Source of the DNA: Wenxinia marina DSM 24838
GTDB lineage: Bacteria; Pseudomonadota; Alphaproteobacteria; Rhodobacterales; Rhodobacteraceae
Direction of reading: 5' to 3'
DNA length: 64,000 nt
Assembly (NCBI RefSeq): GCF_000379485.1
Contig: NZ_KB902299.1
Location: 124,001 to 188,000, forward strand
Below the pieces are notes generated by a model, which searched no databases, had not been told where the DNA came from, and saw nothing but the letters and a program-made list of their open reading frames with translations. Each line of letters opens with the position of its first letter. The stretch's first letter is position 1. The position numbers and the translations under genes are program-made. Positions 33,527 to 40,803 of the stretch are shown piece after piece.

Positions 33527-34518
33527 TCACGAGCTCCATCCTTTACGACCCTTTCGGCTACGCGCTGTCACCGGTGTCGCTCATTGTCGTCGGCCTTACA
33601 GCATGGCTGTATTTGCGTGGGCTCAAAATACACGCTCGCTGTCTCGGAAGGTTTTCTGGCTGGCGTCGAACCGTCCTCTTTGTCGGCCTCGCGGCCGTCC
33701 TCGTCGCGACGAATGGGCCGCTCGCGCCATTGGGGCACAGTCTGTTTTGGGTACACCAGGTCGAGCATCTTCTTCTGCGACTGGCAGGACCACTGCTCAT
33801 CGCGGTTTCTCAGCCTTGGCTTGTCCTTCAAGCCGGGTTGAAAAGGGAATGGCGCCGACGCCTTGCCTTGATTGGGCGTGCGCGCATCCCGCGATTCTTG
33901 GCGCCTCCAGCATTTGCCACCTCCCTGTTGTTTGGCGCGCTTTTCGTCTGGCAGATCCCGGCGATCTACTCCCTTGCACAACGTATTGCGGCGATGGAGG
34001 CGCTGGCACATCTGTCAATGGTGCTGGCTGGGCTTTGGTACTTTGCTATGCTGTTCGATCCGCGTGATCCGCCTGAAGGAGCGCGGCGCGGAGCTCGGCT
34101 GATTTCAGGGTTCGTGGTGATCGTTTCCAACATCTTTCTGGGCTCCCTGACGACGCTCAAGGAGGTGTCCCTCTATGGATCAGAAACAATCGCAGCAAAC
34201 GGTGTTCGACTTCGCGCCCTGGCCGACGAAACAATCGGCGGCTACGTAATCTGGGTCCCGTCGTCGATGGTTCTCATCGTGGCAATCATTCTGGTGCTGA
34301 ACGGATGGAACGCGGCGGAGGAACGGCGTTGGACTTCCCGCTACGACCTGGTGCGCAAATCGAATGCGGCGTCGCTCGAGTTTCCGGAAACCGCGGAGGA
34401 ACTGCGTCTGAAAGTGGAGAAGCCGAACCGGGACATGGGCCGCACCCTCGCCCTCGGCGCATTCGCCATGTTCATGGTTGTGATGATCACCTTAGTGACG
34501 ATCGTCTACGCGCTCTGA
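33523..34518 (+). CDS. CtaG-type (caa3) cytochrome c oxidase assembly protein
   Basis: The 331-aa protein has seven or more membrane segments and the caa3_CtaG pattern: NGPLAPLGHSLFWVHQVEHL, LLFGALFVWQIPAIYSLAQR and MEALAHLSMVLAGLWYF, with conserved His residues that may bind copper. It overlaps the acylase-like gene as ATGA and ends the plus-strand operon. CuB-site assembly would match the SCO and PCuAC proteins encoded upstream. Confidence 0.85.
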   Translation: MITSSILYDPFGYALSPVSLIVVGLTAWLYLRGLKIHARCLGRFSGWRRTVLFVGLAAVLVATNGPLAPLGHSLFWVHQVEHLLLRLAGPLLIAVSQPWLVLQAGLKREWRRRLALIGRARIPRFLAPPAFATSLLFGALFVWQIPAIYSLAQRIAAMEALAHLSMVLAGLWYFAMLFDPRDPPEGARRGARLISGFVVIVSNIFLGSLTTLKEVSLYGSETIAANGVRLRALADETIGGYVIWVPSSMVLIVAIILVLNGWNAAEERRWTSRYDLVRKSNAASLEFPETAEELRLKVEKPNRDMGRTLALGAFAMFMVVMITLVTIVYAL

Positions 34519-34677
34519 ATATCGGATCGATTTCCGAGTACTAACGCTCGCCCATGAATGCAGCGGGAAGCATTGGGGCATTCGCAATAATCACTAGCGC
34601 CCGAAGCGTCGGTGTGGTCGCGACCCTTCTGCCCTCACTTTCTTGATTGCGCCCAACTGGCTGTTGTCCTCGCGTAG

Positions 34678-34926
34678 ATGGAGCCTATTCCTCACTGCGA
34701 TTGTTCCGCAATGCACGTTCGAATGCGTCCAAGGAATTTTTACTCATTGATGCTCGATCCCCTCAGCATCGCGTTCCGCGGTTTCCTCATCGACCCCAAG
34801 GCTAGAAAGGAACGCTATGTGCACTCGTTTCAGTACGACAAGGCAACAAGCGTCACACTGGCCGTGATCGCCATGGTGATCGCGATCGAGGCCATCAACT
34901 TGGCTCTTCGCCGCCGGTTTGCCTGA
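34678..34926 (+). pseudogene. Short ORF, possibly the C-terminal remnant of an ABC permease
   Basis: The open frame codes for up to 82 aa. The last 30 residues (FQYDKATSVTLAVIAMVIAI...) resemble the final membrane helix of phosphonate-type (PhnE) permeases. The N-terminal part has no such similarity and no good ribosome site. It looks like a fragment left at a junction of the island, but a genuine small membrane protein is possible. Confidence 0.35.
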
Positions 34927-34961
34927 AGCGATCGACCGACGCGCAGACGCCTCCCAGCCCG

Positions 34962-35474
34962 TCAGGCGTAGATGTCTATTGGTGTTCCGTTGCTAACCAT
35001 GGCGTAGATTTCCTCGATCTCGGGATCCGTCACCGAAATGCAACCTGCCGTCCAGTCGCGGACATTGGTCGGGTCGATACCACGCCGCGGTCCGCCGTGA
35101 ATGAAGATGTCCTTGCCGGGGGAACGCCCTAGGGATTCCGCGAAAGCGATGTCGGCCTCGTTCGGGTAGGAGATGCCGATGGACAGATGGAAGAGGCTGT
35201 CGGGGTTCCGCCGGTCGATCACGTAGGAGCCTTCCGGTGTGCGGCCATCGCCTTCGAACTGCTTGTGACCGACAGGCGCGAAGCCCAGTCCGATCGGGTA
35301 GGTCCGCAAGACGCGATCGGCGCCGTCGAGAACCAGCAGGCGCTGCGCCTTGTAGAGGCGCAGCCGGGTGACCTTGGGTCCAGAATAGGTTCGGAACTTG
35401 CCGGCGCAGCCGGACAGGAAGGCGACAAGCCCACCGAACAAGACGCCGCGGCGTGGAATATGGATTATCGTCAC
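34962..35474 (-). CDS. L,D-transpeptidase (YkuD) lipoprotein
   Basis: The 170-aa protein has a lipobox (LVAFLSGCAG) and the YkuD domain with IFIHGGPRRG and VRDWTAGCISVTD, which hold the catalytic His and Cys. It would form 3-3 cross-links or link proteins to peptidoglycan, anchored in the outer membrane. Start is GTG 35474. As a lipoprotein it may be a client of the lspA/lnt pair. Another L,D-transpeptidase lies at 38490-39155. Confidence 0.85.
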   Translation of the reverse strand: MTIIHIPRRGVLFGGLVAFLSGCAGKFRTYSGPKVTRLRLYKAQRLLVLDGADRVLRTYPIGLGFAPVGHKQFEGDGRTPEGSYVIDRRNPDSLFHLSIGISYPNEADIAFAESLGRSPGKDIFIHGGPRRGIDPTNVRDWTAGCISVTDPEIEEIYAMVSNGTPIDIYA

Positions 35475-35537
35475 TGCTCTATGCCTCGTGAGCGAGGTCT
35501 CGTATGGGTCAAACGCTACCCTGGAGGCCGTGGCGGT

Positions 35538-37934
35538 TCAATGCCCGTGTGCAAGAGCGCCTCTTGCCATCTGCTCACCAATCTGTTCACCGCCGGATGG
35601 CGGCACACCTGCCTCGTGGCCGTTGAGCAGGCGCAATGCATTGGCGACCACGAGAAGAGAGACGCCGACATCCGCCGCGATGGCGCCCCACATCGACGCC
35701 ATCCCGAATGCCGTCGCAACGACGAAACCGGCCTTCGTCGCCAGTGAAACGCCGATGTTCTGGTGGATGATCGACATGGTCCGCCGGGAATGACCGATGA
35801 GCCACGGCACCTTGCCAATGTCGTCCGTCATCAGGGCGATGTCCGCTGTCTCGATGGCCGCGTCGGACCCGACGGCGCCCATGGCGATGGCGTAGTGCGC
35901 GCGCGCCATGGCTGGGGCGTCATTCACCCCGTCGCCGATCATCGCCACCATGTCGTGGCTTTCGACCAGTTCCTCGATGGCCGTCACCTTGTCCTCGGGC
36001 AGGAGTTCGGCACGAACCTCGTCGATCCCCACCTCGGAGGCGACCGCCCGCGCGGTGCGCGCATTGTCGCCGGTCAGCATGACGATCGTCGTCACCCCCT
36101 GCGCATGAAGCTGCGCAACGATGTCCTTCGCGTCCGGGCGGATGCGGTCGCGCAGTTCCAGTAGACCGGTGACGCCCGTGTCGTCGCCCACCGCCACCGA
36201 CGTCGCACCGGCTATCTCGATCCGATCGCGCAGATCGGTAGGGATTGCCTCGCCCCAGCCGCGCTCGGCCGCAAACCGGTCGGAGCCCAGCCAGACGGCG
36301 CTACCGCCGACGCGACCTTCCAGCCCGCGGCCCGGCACCGTGCGCGTGTCCTCGGCCGGCGTCACGGTCAGCCCCTCGCGCTCGGCCCGCGCCAGGATCG
36401 CGCGCGCCAGCGGGTGCGAGGACCGCGCCTCGAGTGCCGCGGCCCGCGTCAGCAGATCGCGCGCGGAGGCGCCATTCAGGGGGTGGATCGCCGCAACCTC
36501 GGGCTCGCCCATCGTGATGGTTCCGGTCTTGTCCATCGCCAGCGCAGTGGTGCGGCCCGGCGCCTCGACATAGGCGCCACCCTTGATCAGCACGCCTGCC
36601 CGCGCGGAGGAGGTGAGGGCCGCGACGATGGAAACCGGCGTCGAGATCACCAGCGCGCAGGGACAGGCGATGACCAGAAGCACCAGAGCATTGTAGAACC
36701 AGAAATCCCACGCGCCCCCCGTCAGCAGCGGCGGCAGGATCGCGATGGCCACGGCCAGCGCCATCACCGCGGGCGTATAGACGCGGGCGAACTTCGCCAC
36801 CCATTGCTCCACCTCGGCGCGGCGGGAATGGGCGTCGCCCACCATGCGGATGATCTTTGCAAGAACTGTGTCCGAGGCCGCCCTGGTTGCGCGTATCATC
36901 AGCGTCCCTTCGCCGTTGATGGTGCCAGCATAGACGTCGTCGCCCAGTTCCTTGGCCACCAGCGCGCTCTCGCCGGTGATCGGCGCCTGATCCACCGCGC
37001 CCGCACCTTCGATCACCTCACCGTCCAGTGGAATGCGGTCGCCACCTCGCACGATGAAGCGGTCACCGATGGCCACCTCTCCGGCCGGCAAGGTTTCCTC
37101 CCGGCCGCCCTCGCGGATCACCCGCGCGGTCGGCGGTGCGAGGTCCAGCAGCGCCGAGACCGCATTGCGCGCCCGTCCGACGCTCCAGCTTTCGAGGTAG
37201 AGCGAGAGCGAGAAGAAGAAGGCCACCGTCGCCGCCTCAAAGAACTCGCCGAGGCCGATGGCGCCCGCCACGGCTACCACCATAAGAAGGTTCATATCCG
37301 GGCTCAGTCGGCGCGCCGAGGACCAGGCCTTGGGCGCCACCAGCCAGACGCCGAACACGATGGCAAGCGCGAACAGGCCCGCCTCGGCCAGCGGCATCGG
37401 CGCCTCGCCGTGTCCTGCAAATAGGGCAATAGCGCCAGATGCTCCGGTCTCGACGAGATGCCAGAGGAAGCCGGCGGCCCAGAACCCGCCGCTGGCGGCC
37501 GTTAACAGGCGCTGGCGCTTCTGGTGCGCCGCCCGGTCCACCTCAGCCCTGTCCGCGTCCCAGGGGAGAGCGGACATGCCGGTGCCGGCGATGAGCTTGA
37601 CAATCCGGTCGTCGGTCACCGGCTGCGCGCTGTCGAGCACCGTCATGCGGCCATTGATGACATCGAAGGCCAGATGCGCTTCGCCGCCGACCTCCGGGCC
37701 GACGGCCCGGTTCAGGATCGCCACCTCCTCGGCACAGTCGAGGCCGCTCACCTGGAAGCTGCGTCCGCGCGGGAGCGGTCCGCAGGGCGCTGGACCGCCG
37801 GCGAATCCGCCGTTGCCACAACAGGCAGCACTTGCGCCACGCGCGTGGTCATGACCATGCGGATGGCCGTGATCATGCGCGTGGTCGTTCCTGCAGGCAC
37901 TGTTGTCTCGGTGGGAATTGCGGTGAACGGACAT
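35538..37934 (-). CDS. P1B-type Zn/Cd/Pb-exporting ATPase
   Basis: The 798-aa pump has a His/Cys-rich N-terminus (NDHAHDHGHPHGHDHARG, then AACCGNGG), a degenerate metal-binding domain with GLDCAEE, eight membrane segments with the CPC motif (LLVIACPCALVISTPVSIV), phosphatase signal ITGES, phosphorylation loop MDKTGTITMGEP, SSHPLARAIL and MIGDGVNDAPAMARA. CPC plus conserved K/D in the last helices indicates the P1B-2 (Zn/Cd/Pb) class. A MerR-type promoter lies 33 bp upstream of its start. The gene is monocistronic as far as I can see. Confidence 0.92.
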   Translation of the reverse strand: MSVHRNSHRDNSACRNDHAHDHGHPHGHDHARGASAACCGNGGFAGGPAPCGPLPRGRSFQVSGLDCAEEVAILNRAVGPEVGGEAHLAFDVINGRMTVLDSAQPVTDDRIVKLIAGTGMSALPWDADRAEVDRAAHQKRQRLLTAASGGFWAAGFLWHLVETGASGAIALFAGHGEAPMPLAEAGLFALAIVFGVWLVAPKAWSSARRLSPDMNLLMVVAVAGAIGLGEFFEAATVAFFFSLSLYLESWSVGRARNAVSALLDLAPPTARVIREGGREETLPAGEVAIGDRFIVRGGDRIPLDGEVIEGAGAVDQAPITGESALVAKELGDDVYAGTINGEGTLMIRATRAASDTVLAKIIRMVGDAHSRRAEVEQWVAKFARVYTPAVMALAVAIAILPPLLTGGAWDFWFYNALVLLVIACPCALVISTPVSIVAALTSSARAGVLIKGGAYVEAPGRTTALAMDKTGTITMGEPEVAAIHPLNGASARDLLTRAAALEARSSHPLARAILARAEREGLTVTPAEDTRTVPGRGLEGRVGGSAVWLGSDRFAAERGWGEAIPTDLRDRIEIAGATSVAVGDDTGVTGLLELRDRIRPDAKDIVAQLHAQGVTTIVMLTGDNARTARAVASEVGIDEVRAELLPEDKVTAIEELVESHDMVAMIGDGVNDAPAMARAHYAIAMGAVGSDAAIETADIALMTDDIGKVPWLIGHSRRTMSIIHQNIGVSLATKAGFVVATAFGMASMWGAIAADVGVSLLVVANALRLLNGHEAGVPPSGGEQIGEQMARGALAHGH

Positions 37935-37966
37935 GACGCGACCCTCGGATTCGGACGTGTCCGTCC

Positions 37967-37997
37967 TATTTAGGGTCTACAGCAACTAGAGCTTCAA
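37967..37997 (-). promoter_or_regulatory. MerR-type promoter P3 for the P1B-ATPase
   Basis: On the minus strand: -35 TTGAAG (37997-37992), a 19-bp spacer with CTCTAG-N3-CTGTAG, then -10 TAAATA (37972-37967). The ATPase starts at 37934. The spacing and dyad match P1, P2 and P4. Confidence 0.8.
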
Positions 37998-38182
37998 GAG
38001 GAAAATCGCCGGTCGGGTTGGCGGGCGATCATATGGCGGTCAACTGGCCTCCCGGTCGCCTCAACCCTGCGCGGGGCCTGACGGGCTGGTCACCGAATGG
38101 GCGATCAATGCATTGTTCTTCCGGGCCCCTCCGGATACCAATCCGAGTGAAATCTGTAATGGTGGCTTCCGGAGGCGGCGCG

Positions 38183-38464
38183 ATGAACACGCGATGGGCG
38201 GGGACAATCATGACGACTCTTCTTCTCGGGGCATGCAGCGCGAACCTGACCGGTACGACCGAGAGCCCGGAGGCGTTGCCCGTGCCAGGCTCGGTAATCG
38301 CACTCGCCGACCCGAGCCAGAACCTGCAGACCGCGCGCCTGCGTCCTGAAGACGGCTGCTACTGGTATCTTCATTCGGGCCCCGTCGAGACGACGCTCCT
38401 TCCGCTCCGTACCTCGGAGGGGCGGTCGATCTGCACCGCCACCGGCACCTCCTCGGCATCCTGA
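38183..38464 (+). CDS. Small putative lipoprotein
   Basis: From ATG 38183, with GGAGG just upstream, the product is 93 aa. It begins NTRWAGTIMTTLLLGACSAN, a lipoprotein signal with Cys near 18, followed by a soluble part containing LRPEDGCYWYLHSGPVETTL and a second Cys near the end. I recognise no family. It lies between the ATPase promoter and the convergent L,D-transpeptidase gene, so it is not in either operon. Confidence 0.6.
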   Translation: MNTRWAGTIMTTLLLGACSANLTGTTESPEALPVPGSVIALADPSQNLQTARLRPEDGCYWYLHSGPVETTLLPLRTSEGRSICTATGTSSAS

Positions 38465-38489
38465 GCACGCTACTCCTGCAACCGGATTG

Positions 38490-39155
38490 TCAGCTTCTTG
38501 CGCCGAGCGCTCTCTCGGCAGGGTAGAGCCTCGCCATCACCCCGATCTCAACCTCGTCGTAGAGCCCGTTGATGTGGGCCATGACCATGCGGACGCAACC
38601 GGAACTCGCCCGGCTTCCGATCGAGCGGGGATAGGGAGTGCCGTGGATCCGAAGATACGTGTCGCGCTCCCCGACGTAGAGGTAGAGCGCGCGCGAGCCG
38701 AGCGCATTCTGCGGACCCGGTTCCATCCCGTCCTCGTACTGCGAATAAAGGTCCGGCTCCCGCTCGATCATGCTCTGCGTGGGGGTCCAGTGCGGCCATT
38801 CGACCTTGCGCCGGATTGTATAGGTGCCAGGCTCGTAGAGGTCCCCCCGGCCGATAGCGACCCCGTACCGCATTGCGGTTCCCCCGGCTTCGATGTGGTA
38901 AAGGTAGCGTGCGACGGCATCCACATGGATGTCGCCAGGCGTCAGGCCGTCGTTCGCAATCACGCGTTGTGGAAGAAATCGCGGGTGGAGCCCCCAGGGG
39001 TTCGACGTGGCAGGATTGTAATTCGGCGGCGTCACCTGCGCGTCCCAAGCCGCCTTTTCTGACTCTGTCGGCCAGTTGCTCGCCGAGAGCGGTCCGGCAA
39101 AAGGCGGCGAGAACAATGCGGCAGTGGTCGTGATGAAGTGGCGTCTGGTCAGCAT
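38490..39155 (-). CDS. L,D-transpeptidase (ErfK/YbiS/YkuD), exported
   Basis: The 221-aa protein has a Tat-like leader (MLTRRHFITTTAALFSPPF) and a YkuD domain: LYEPGTYTIRRKVEWPHWTP, YLRIHGTPYPRSIGSRASSG followed by CVRM, the H-G-(x)n-S-x-G-C-V-R signature, complete. It is longer than the lipoprotein-type enzyme at 34962. Upstream there is a MerR-type promoter (39284-39314) with a possible leader peptide between, so this envelope enzyme seems metal-regulated. Confidence 0.88.
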   Translation of the reverse strand: MLTRRHFITTTAALFSPPFAGPLSASNWPTESEKAAWDAQVTPPNYNPATSNPWGLHPRFLPQRVIANDGLTPGDIHVDAVARYLYHIEAGGTAMRYGVAIGRGDLYEPGTYTIRRKVEWPHWTPTQSMIEREPDLYSQYEDGMEPGPQNALGSRALYLYVGERDTYLRIHGTPYPRSIGSRASSGCVRMVMAHINGLYDEVEIGVMARLYPAERALGARS

Positions 39156-39189
39156 GCTTGTCTCTCAGTCGTTTTAGGCATGAATGATC

Positions 39190-39282
39190 TCAGCGGCCGT
39201 AGGGTGGATTTTTCGCTGCGTCATCTTGGGAAGTTGACGCTTCATGATGCTCGCCGGCTTCATGCATTTCCGGTGTGGTCAT
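39190..39282 (-). CDS. Possible 25-30 aa leader peptide
   Basis: Between promoter P4 and the L,D-transpeptidase a short frame reads MTTPEMHEAGEHHEAS... to TGA 39190. The first ATG lies upstream of the expected transcription start, so the inner ATG at 39267 (25 aa) is more plausible. Three His and several acidic residues could bind metal. No ribosome site stands out. Confidence 0.25.
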   Translation of the reverse strand: MTTPEMHEAGEHHEASTSQDDAAKNPPYGR

Positions 39283-39283
39283 G

Positions 39284-39314
39284 ACGCTAGCACCTGAAGC
39301 GGCTGTAGGTTCAA
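39284..39314 (-). promoter_or_regulatory. MerR-type promoter P4 for the L,D-transpeptidase
   Basis: On the minus strand: -35 TTGAAC (39314-39309), a 19-bp spacer containing CTACAG-N3-CTTCAG, and -10 TAGCGT (39289-39284). It lies just outside the lysis end of the intact prophage and points into the metal island. Confidence 0.7.
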
Positions 39315-39326
39315 GGACCGACCGCC

Positions 39327-39605
39327 TCACGAGTCCGCGATGTCGCCCGTGTGCGGACGACACGCTCGCGCCTGATCCCGCATAACACTGTAGTCGGCGA
39401 GCATTTCGGCGATAGCCGACCCCTCCGGCAACAGATCGAGCTCGTCGGCTGCGCGGGCCTGGAGCTCGCGGGTGTACTCCACCACGGGCGGACAGGCGGT
39501 CGCGATGCCGGGCTCAGAACCTACCGTCGCGCAGCCGCTCAGCGAGCTCGTCGCGATCGCGAGGACGACGAGCCGCCGCCTCCAGCATCTGGCGTTGGAC
39601 ATCAT
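39327..39605 (-). CDS. Outer-membrane spanin (Rz1-like) lipoprotein
   Basis: From ATG 39605 the product is 92 aa with a lipoprotein signal (VVLAIATSSLSGCATVG) and a short periplasmic part (VEYTRELQARAADELDLLPE). It starts inside the i-spanin gene in another frame, the classic nested Rz/Rz1 layout. Paired spanins fuse inner and outer membranes at the end of phage lysis. Confidence 0.7.
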   Translation of the reverse strand: MMSNARCWRRRLVVLAIATSSLSGCATVGSEPGIATACPPVVEYTRELQARAADELDLLPEGSAIAEMLADYSVMRDQARACRPHTGDIADS

Positions 39606-39771
39606 TGGCCTTCTCTGTTGTCTTGAGGCGTTCAGCGAGGCGTCCCGCTCGCTCGCCAGTGCGCCGAAGCGCAAGCAGAAACAGGAGCACGGCGAGGACG
39701 ATGGCGCCGTAGCGCAGCGCCGCCCGCATCCACGGGGTCGTGGCGATCCCGCCGAGCAAGGTGCTGATCAC
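39514..39771 (-). CDS. Inner-membrane spanin (Rz-like)
   Basis: The 85-aa product (GTG 39771) has one N-terminal membrane helix (YGAIVLAVLLFLLALRR) and a coiled coil (ERAGRLAERLKTTEKANDVQ), which is the plan of i-spanins. Its start overlaps the endolysin stop as GTGA, and the o-spanin gene is nested in its 3' part. The same start is seen in the decayed prophage at 1-76. Confidence 0.65.
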   Translation of the reverse strand: MISTLLGGIATTPWMRAALRYGAIVLAVLLFLLALRRTGERAGRLAERLKTTEKANDVQRQMLEAAARRPRDRDELAERLRDGRF

Positions 39772-40442
39772 CGCCGCCCCCGGCGCCAGTCATCGAGGCG
39801 GGCGTAGATCGTGACCGCGATGCCGCCGAGGGCGACCACGATGAACACCCAGCGCAGGGTATCGAGATACGGGACCAGCGGCAGGACGGCGCTTTGCGTC
39901 TCCGCCAGCACCTGCTGAGCCACTTCCACCCCGGCCGCGCCGAGCGTCGCGACACCCGCCGCCCCGCCGCCCTTCATCGTACGGCTGTCGGCCAGCACCT
40001 CCCGCGCGGGCGGCGTCTCAGCTGCAAATGCGGTCGCCCGGACCGGGAACCGCTCGCCCCACTGCCGAGCGGGCCCGAGATCGACATGGATGAACCCCGA
40101 TCGCGGGTAGAAGCCGAAGCCGAGGAATCCGACCTCGCGCGCCGCGGCCTCGAAGGCCACCGGGTCGTGGTTCGCCATGGCGATGTCGAAGGCGGCGCCG
40201 TCCATGTGCTTCGACCGGGTCGCGCCGCCGACGGTACGGTTGTGCTCGGGGCTGCGATAGGCGGAGCGGACGATCAGCGGCTTGCCCAGCTGGTCGCGCA
40301 GCGCCTGCAGCTTGTCGAGCGCGGGCTCGTTGATCAGCAGCTTGCCGGTGCCCCGGCAGGCGATCTCCGCCGGGCTGAAGTTCGGCCAGCGCCATGCTGC
40401 CTTCGGCGCCTCTCGCCAGTGGTCGTAGAAAGTTGTGGTCAT
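39768..40442 (-). CDS. Phage endolysin, peptidase M15 with C-terminal membrane helix
   Basis: From ATG 40442 the product is 224 aa. The N-terminal M15 (D-Ala-D-Ala carboxypeptidase-like) domain shows FSPAEIACRGTGKLLINEPA, LIVRSAYRSPEHNRTVGG, SKHMDGAAFDIAM (His and Asp zinc ligands) and FIHVDLGPARQWGERF (last His). The C-terminal part contains WVFIVVALGGIAVTIYARL, a membrane helix uncommon in M15 endolysins; it may anchor the enzyme or double as a holin-like element. No separate holin gene is obvious. The decayed paralogue is at 73-573. Confidence 0.85.
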   Translation of the reverse strand: MTTTFYDHWREAPKAAWRWPNFSPAEIACRGTGKLLINEPALDKLQALRDQLGKPLIVRSAYRSPEHNRTVGGATRSKHMDGAAFDIAMANHDPVAFEAAAREVGFLGFGFYPRSGFIHVDLGPARQWGERFPVRATAFAAETPPAREVLADSRTMKGGGAAGVATLGAAGVEVAQQVLAETQSAVLPLVPYLDTLRWVFIVVALGGIAVTIYARLDDWRRGRR

Positions 40443-40463
40443 GGGGTCCTCCAAAACGAAGAA

Positions 40464-40482
40464 ACCCGCCTCGAGGGCGGGT
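40464..40482 (-). terminator. Hairpin between DUF6127 and the endolysin
   Basis: The same 7-bp stem (ACCCGCC/GGCGGGT, 5-nt loop) as at 596-614 is followed on the minus strand by TTTCTTCGTTTTGG. It probably ends or attenuates late transcription before the lysis cassette. Confidence 0.5.
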
Positions 40483-40515
40483 GCGGTTGGGCTGATGGAT
40501 GAGGATGGGGCGCGG

Positions 40516-40803
40516 CTACGGGCCGCTGCCGAAAATTTTCAGCTTGATGGCGATGCCCGCGAGCAGCGCCAGCATGACGCCGGTGGTGATCATGCGGACG
40601 GCAGTCTGCATGGCGGTGCGGCGCACCAGCCGGATGCAATCCACCAGCGATCGCAGATCGCGGATGTCGAGCGCGGCCTCGTCGCCATCGAGCCCGACAT
40701 CGGCCAGCGCGCGTTTCGCCCCTTCCTCGGCGGCTCGCGTAAGGATCGCCTCGAACTCGGCGTCGGGCATGCGCACGAAGCCCTCGGATCTGGGTGGGGT
40801 CAT
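40516..40803 (-). CDS. DUF6127 phage protein
   Basis: The 95-aa protein has a conserved acidic part (MPDAEFEAILTRAAEEGAKR, VGLDGDEAALDIRDLRSL) and a C-terminal membrane helix (VRMITTGVMLALLAGIAIKL). Family members sit between tail and lysis genes of Rhodobacterales prophages; a holin-like role is conceivable because of the helix and position. ATG 40803 overlaps the stop of the fibre-like gene. Confidence 0.75.
   Translation of the reverse strand: MTPPRSEGFVRMPDAEFEAILTRAAEEGAKRALADVGLDGDEAALDIRDLRSLVDCIRLVRRTAMQTAVRMITTGVMLALLAGIAIKLKIFGSGP

Noticed and set aside
35475-35540. TTGAAC followed by TAGCGT upstream of the L,D-transpeptidase at 34962-35474, considered as a fifth MerR-type promoter
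   Set aside because: The spacer is 17 bp and contains no CTnnAG dyad, so it does not match the other four; it may be an ordinary promoter.
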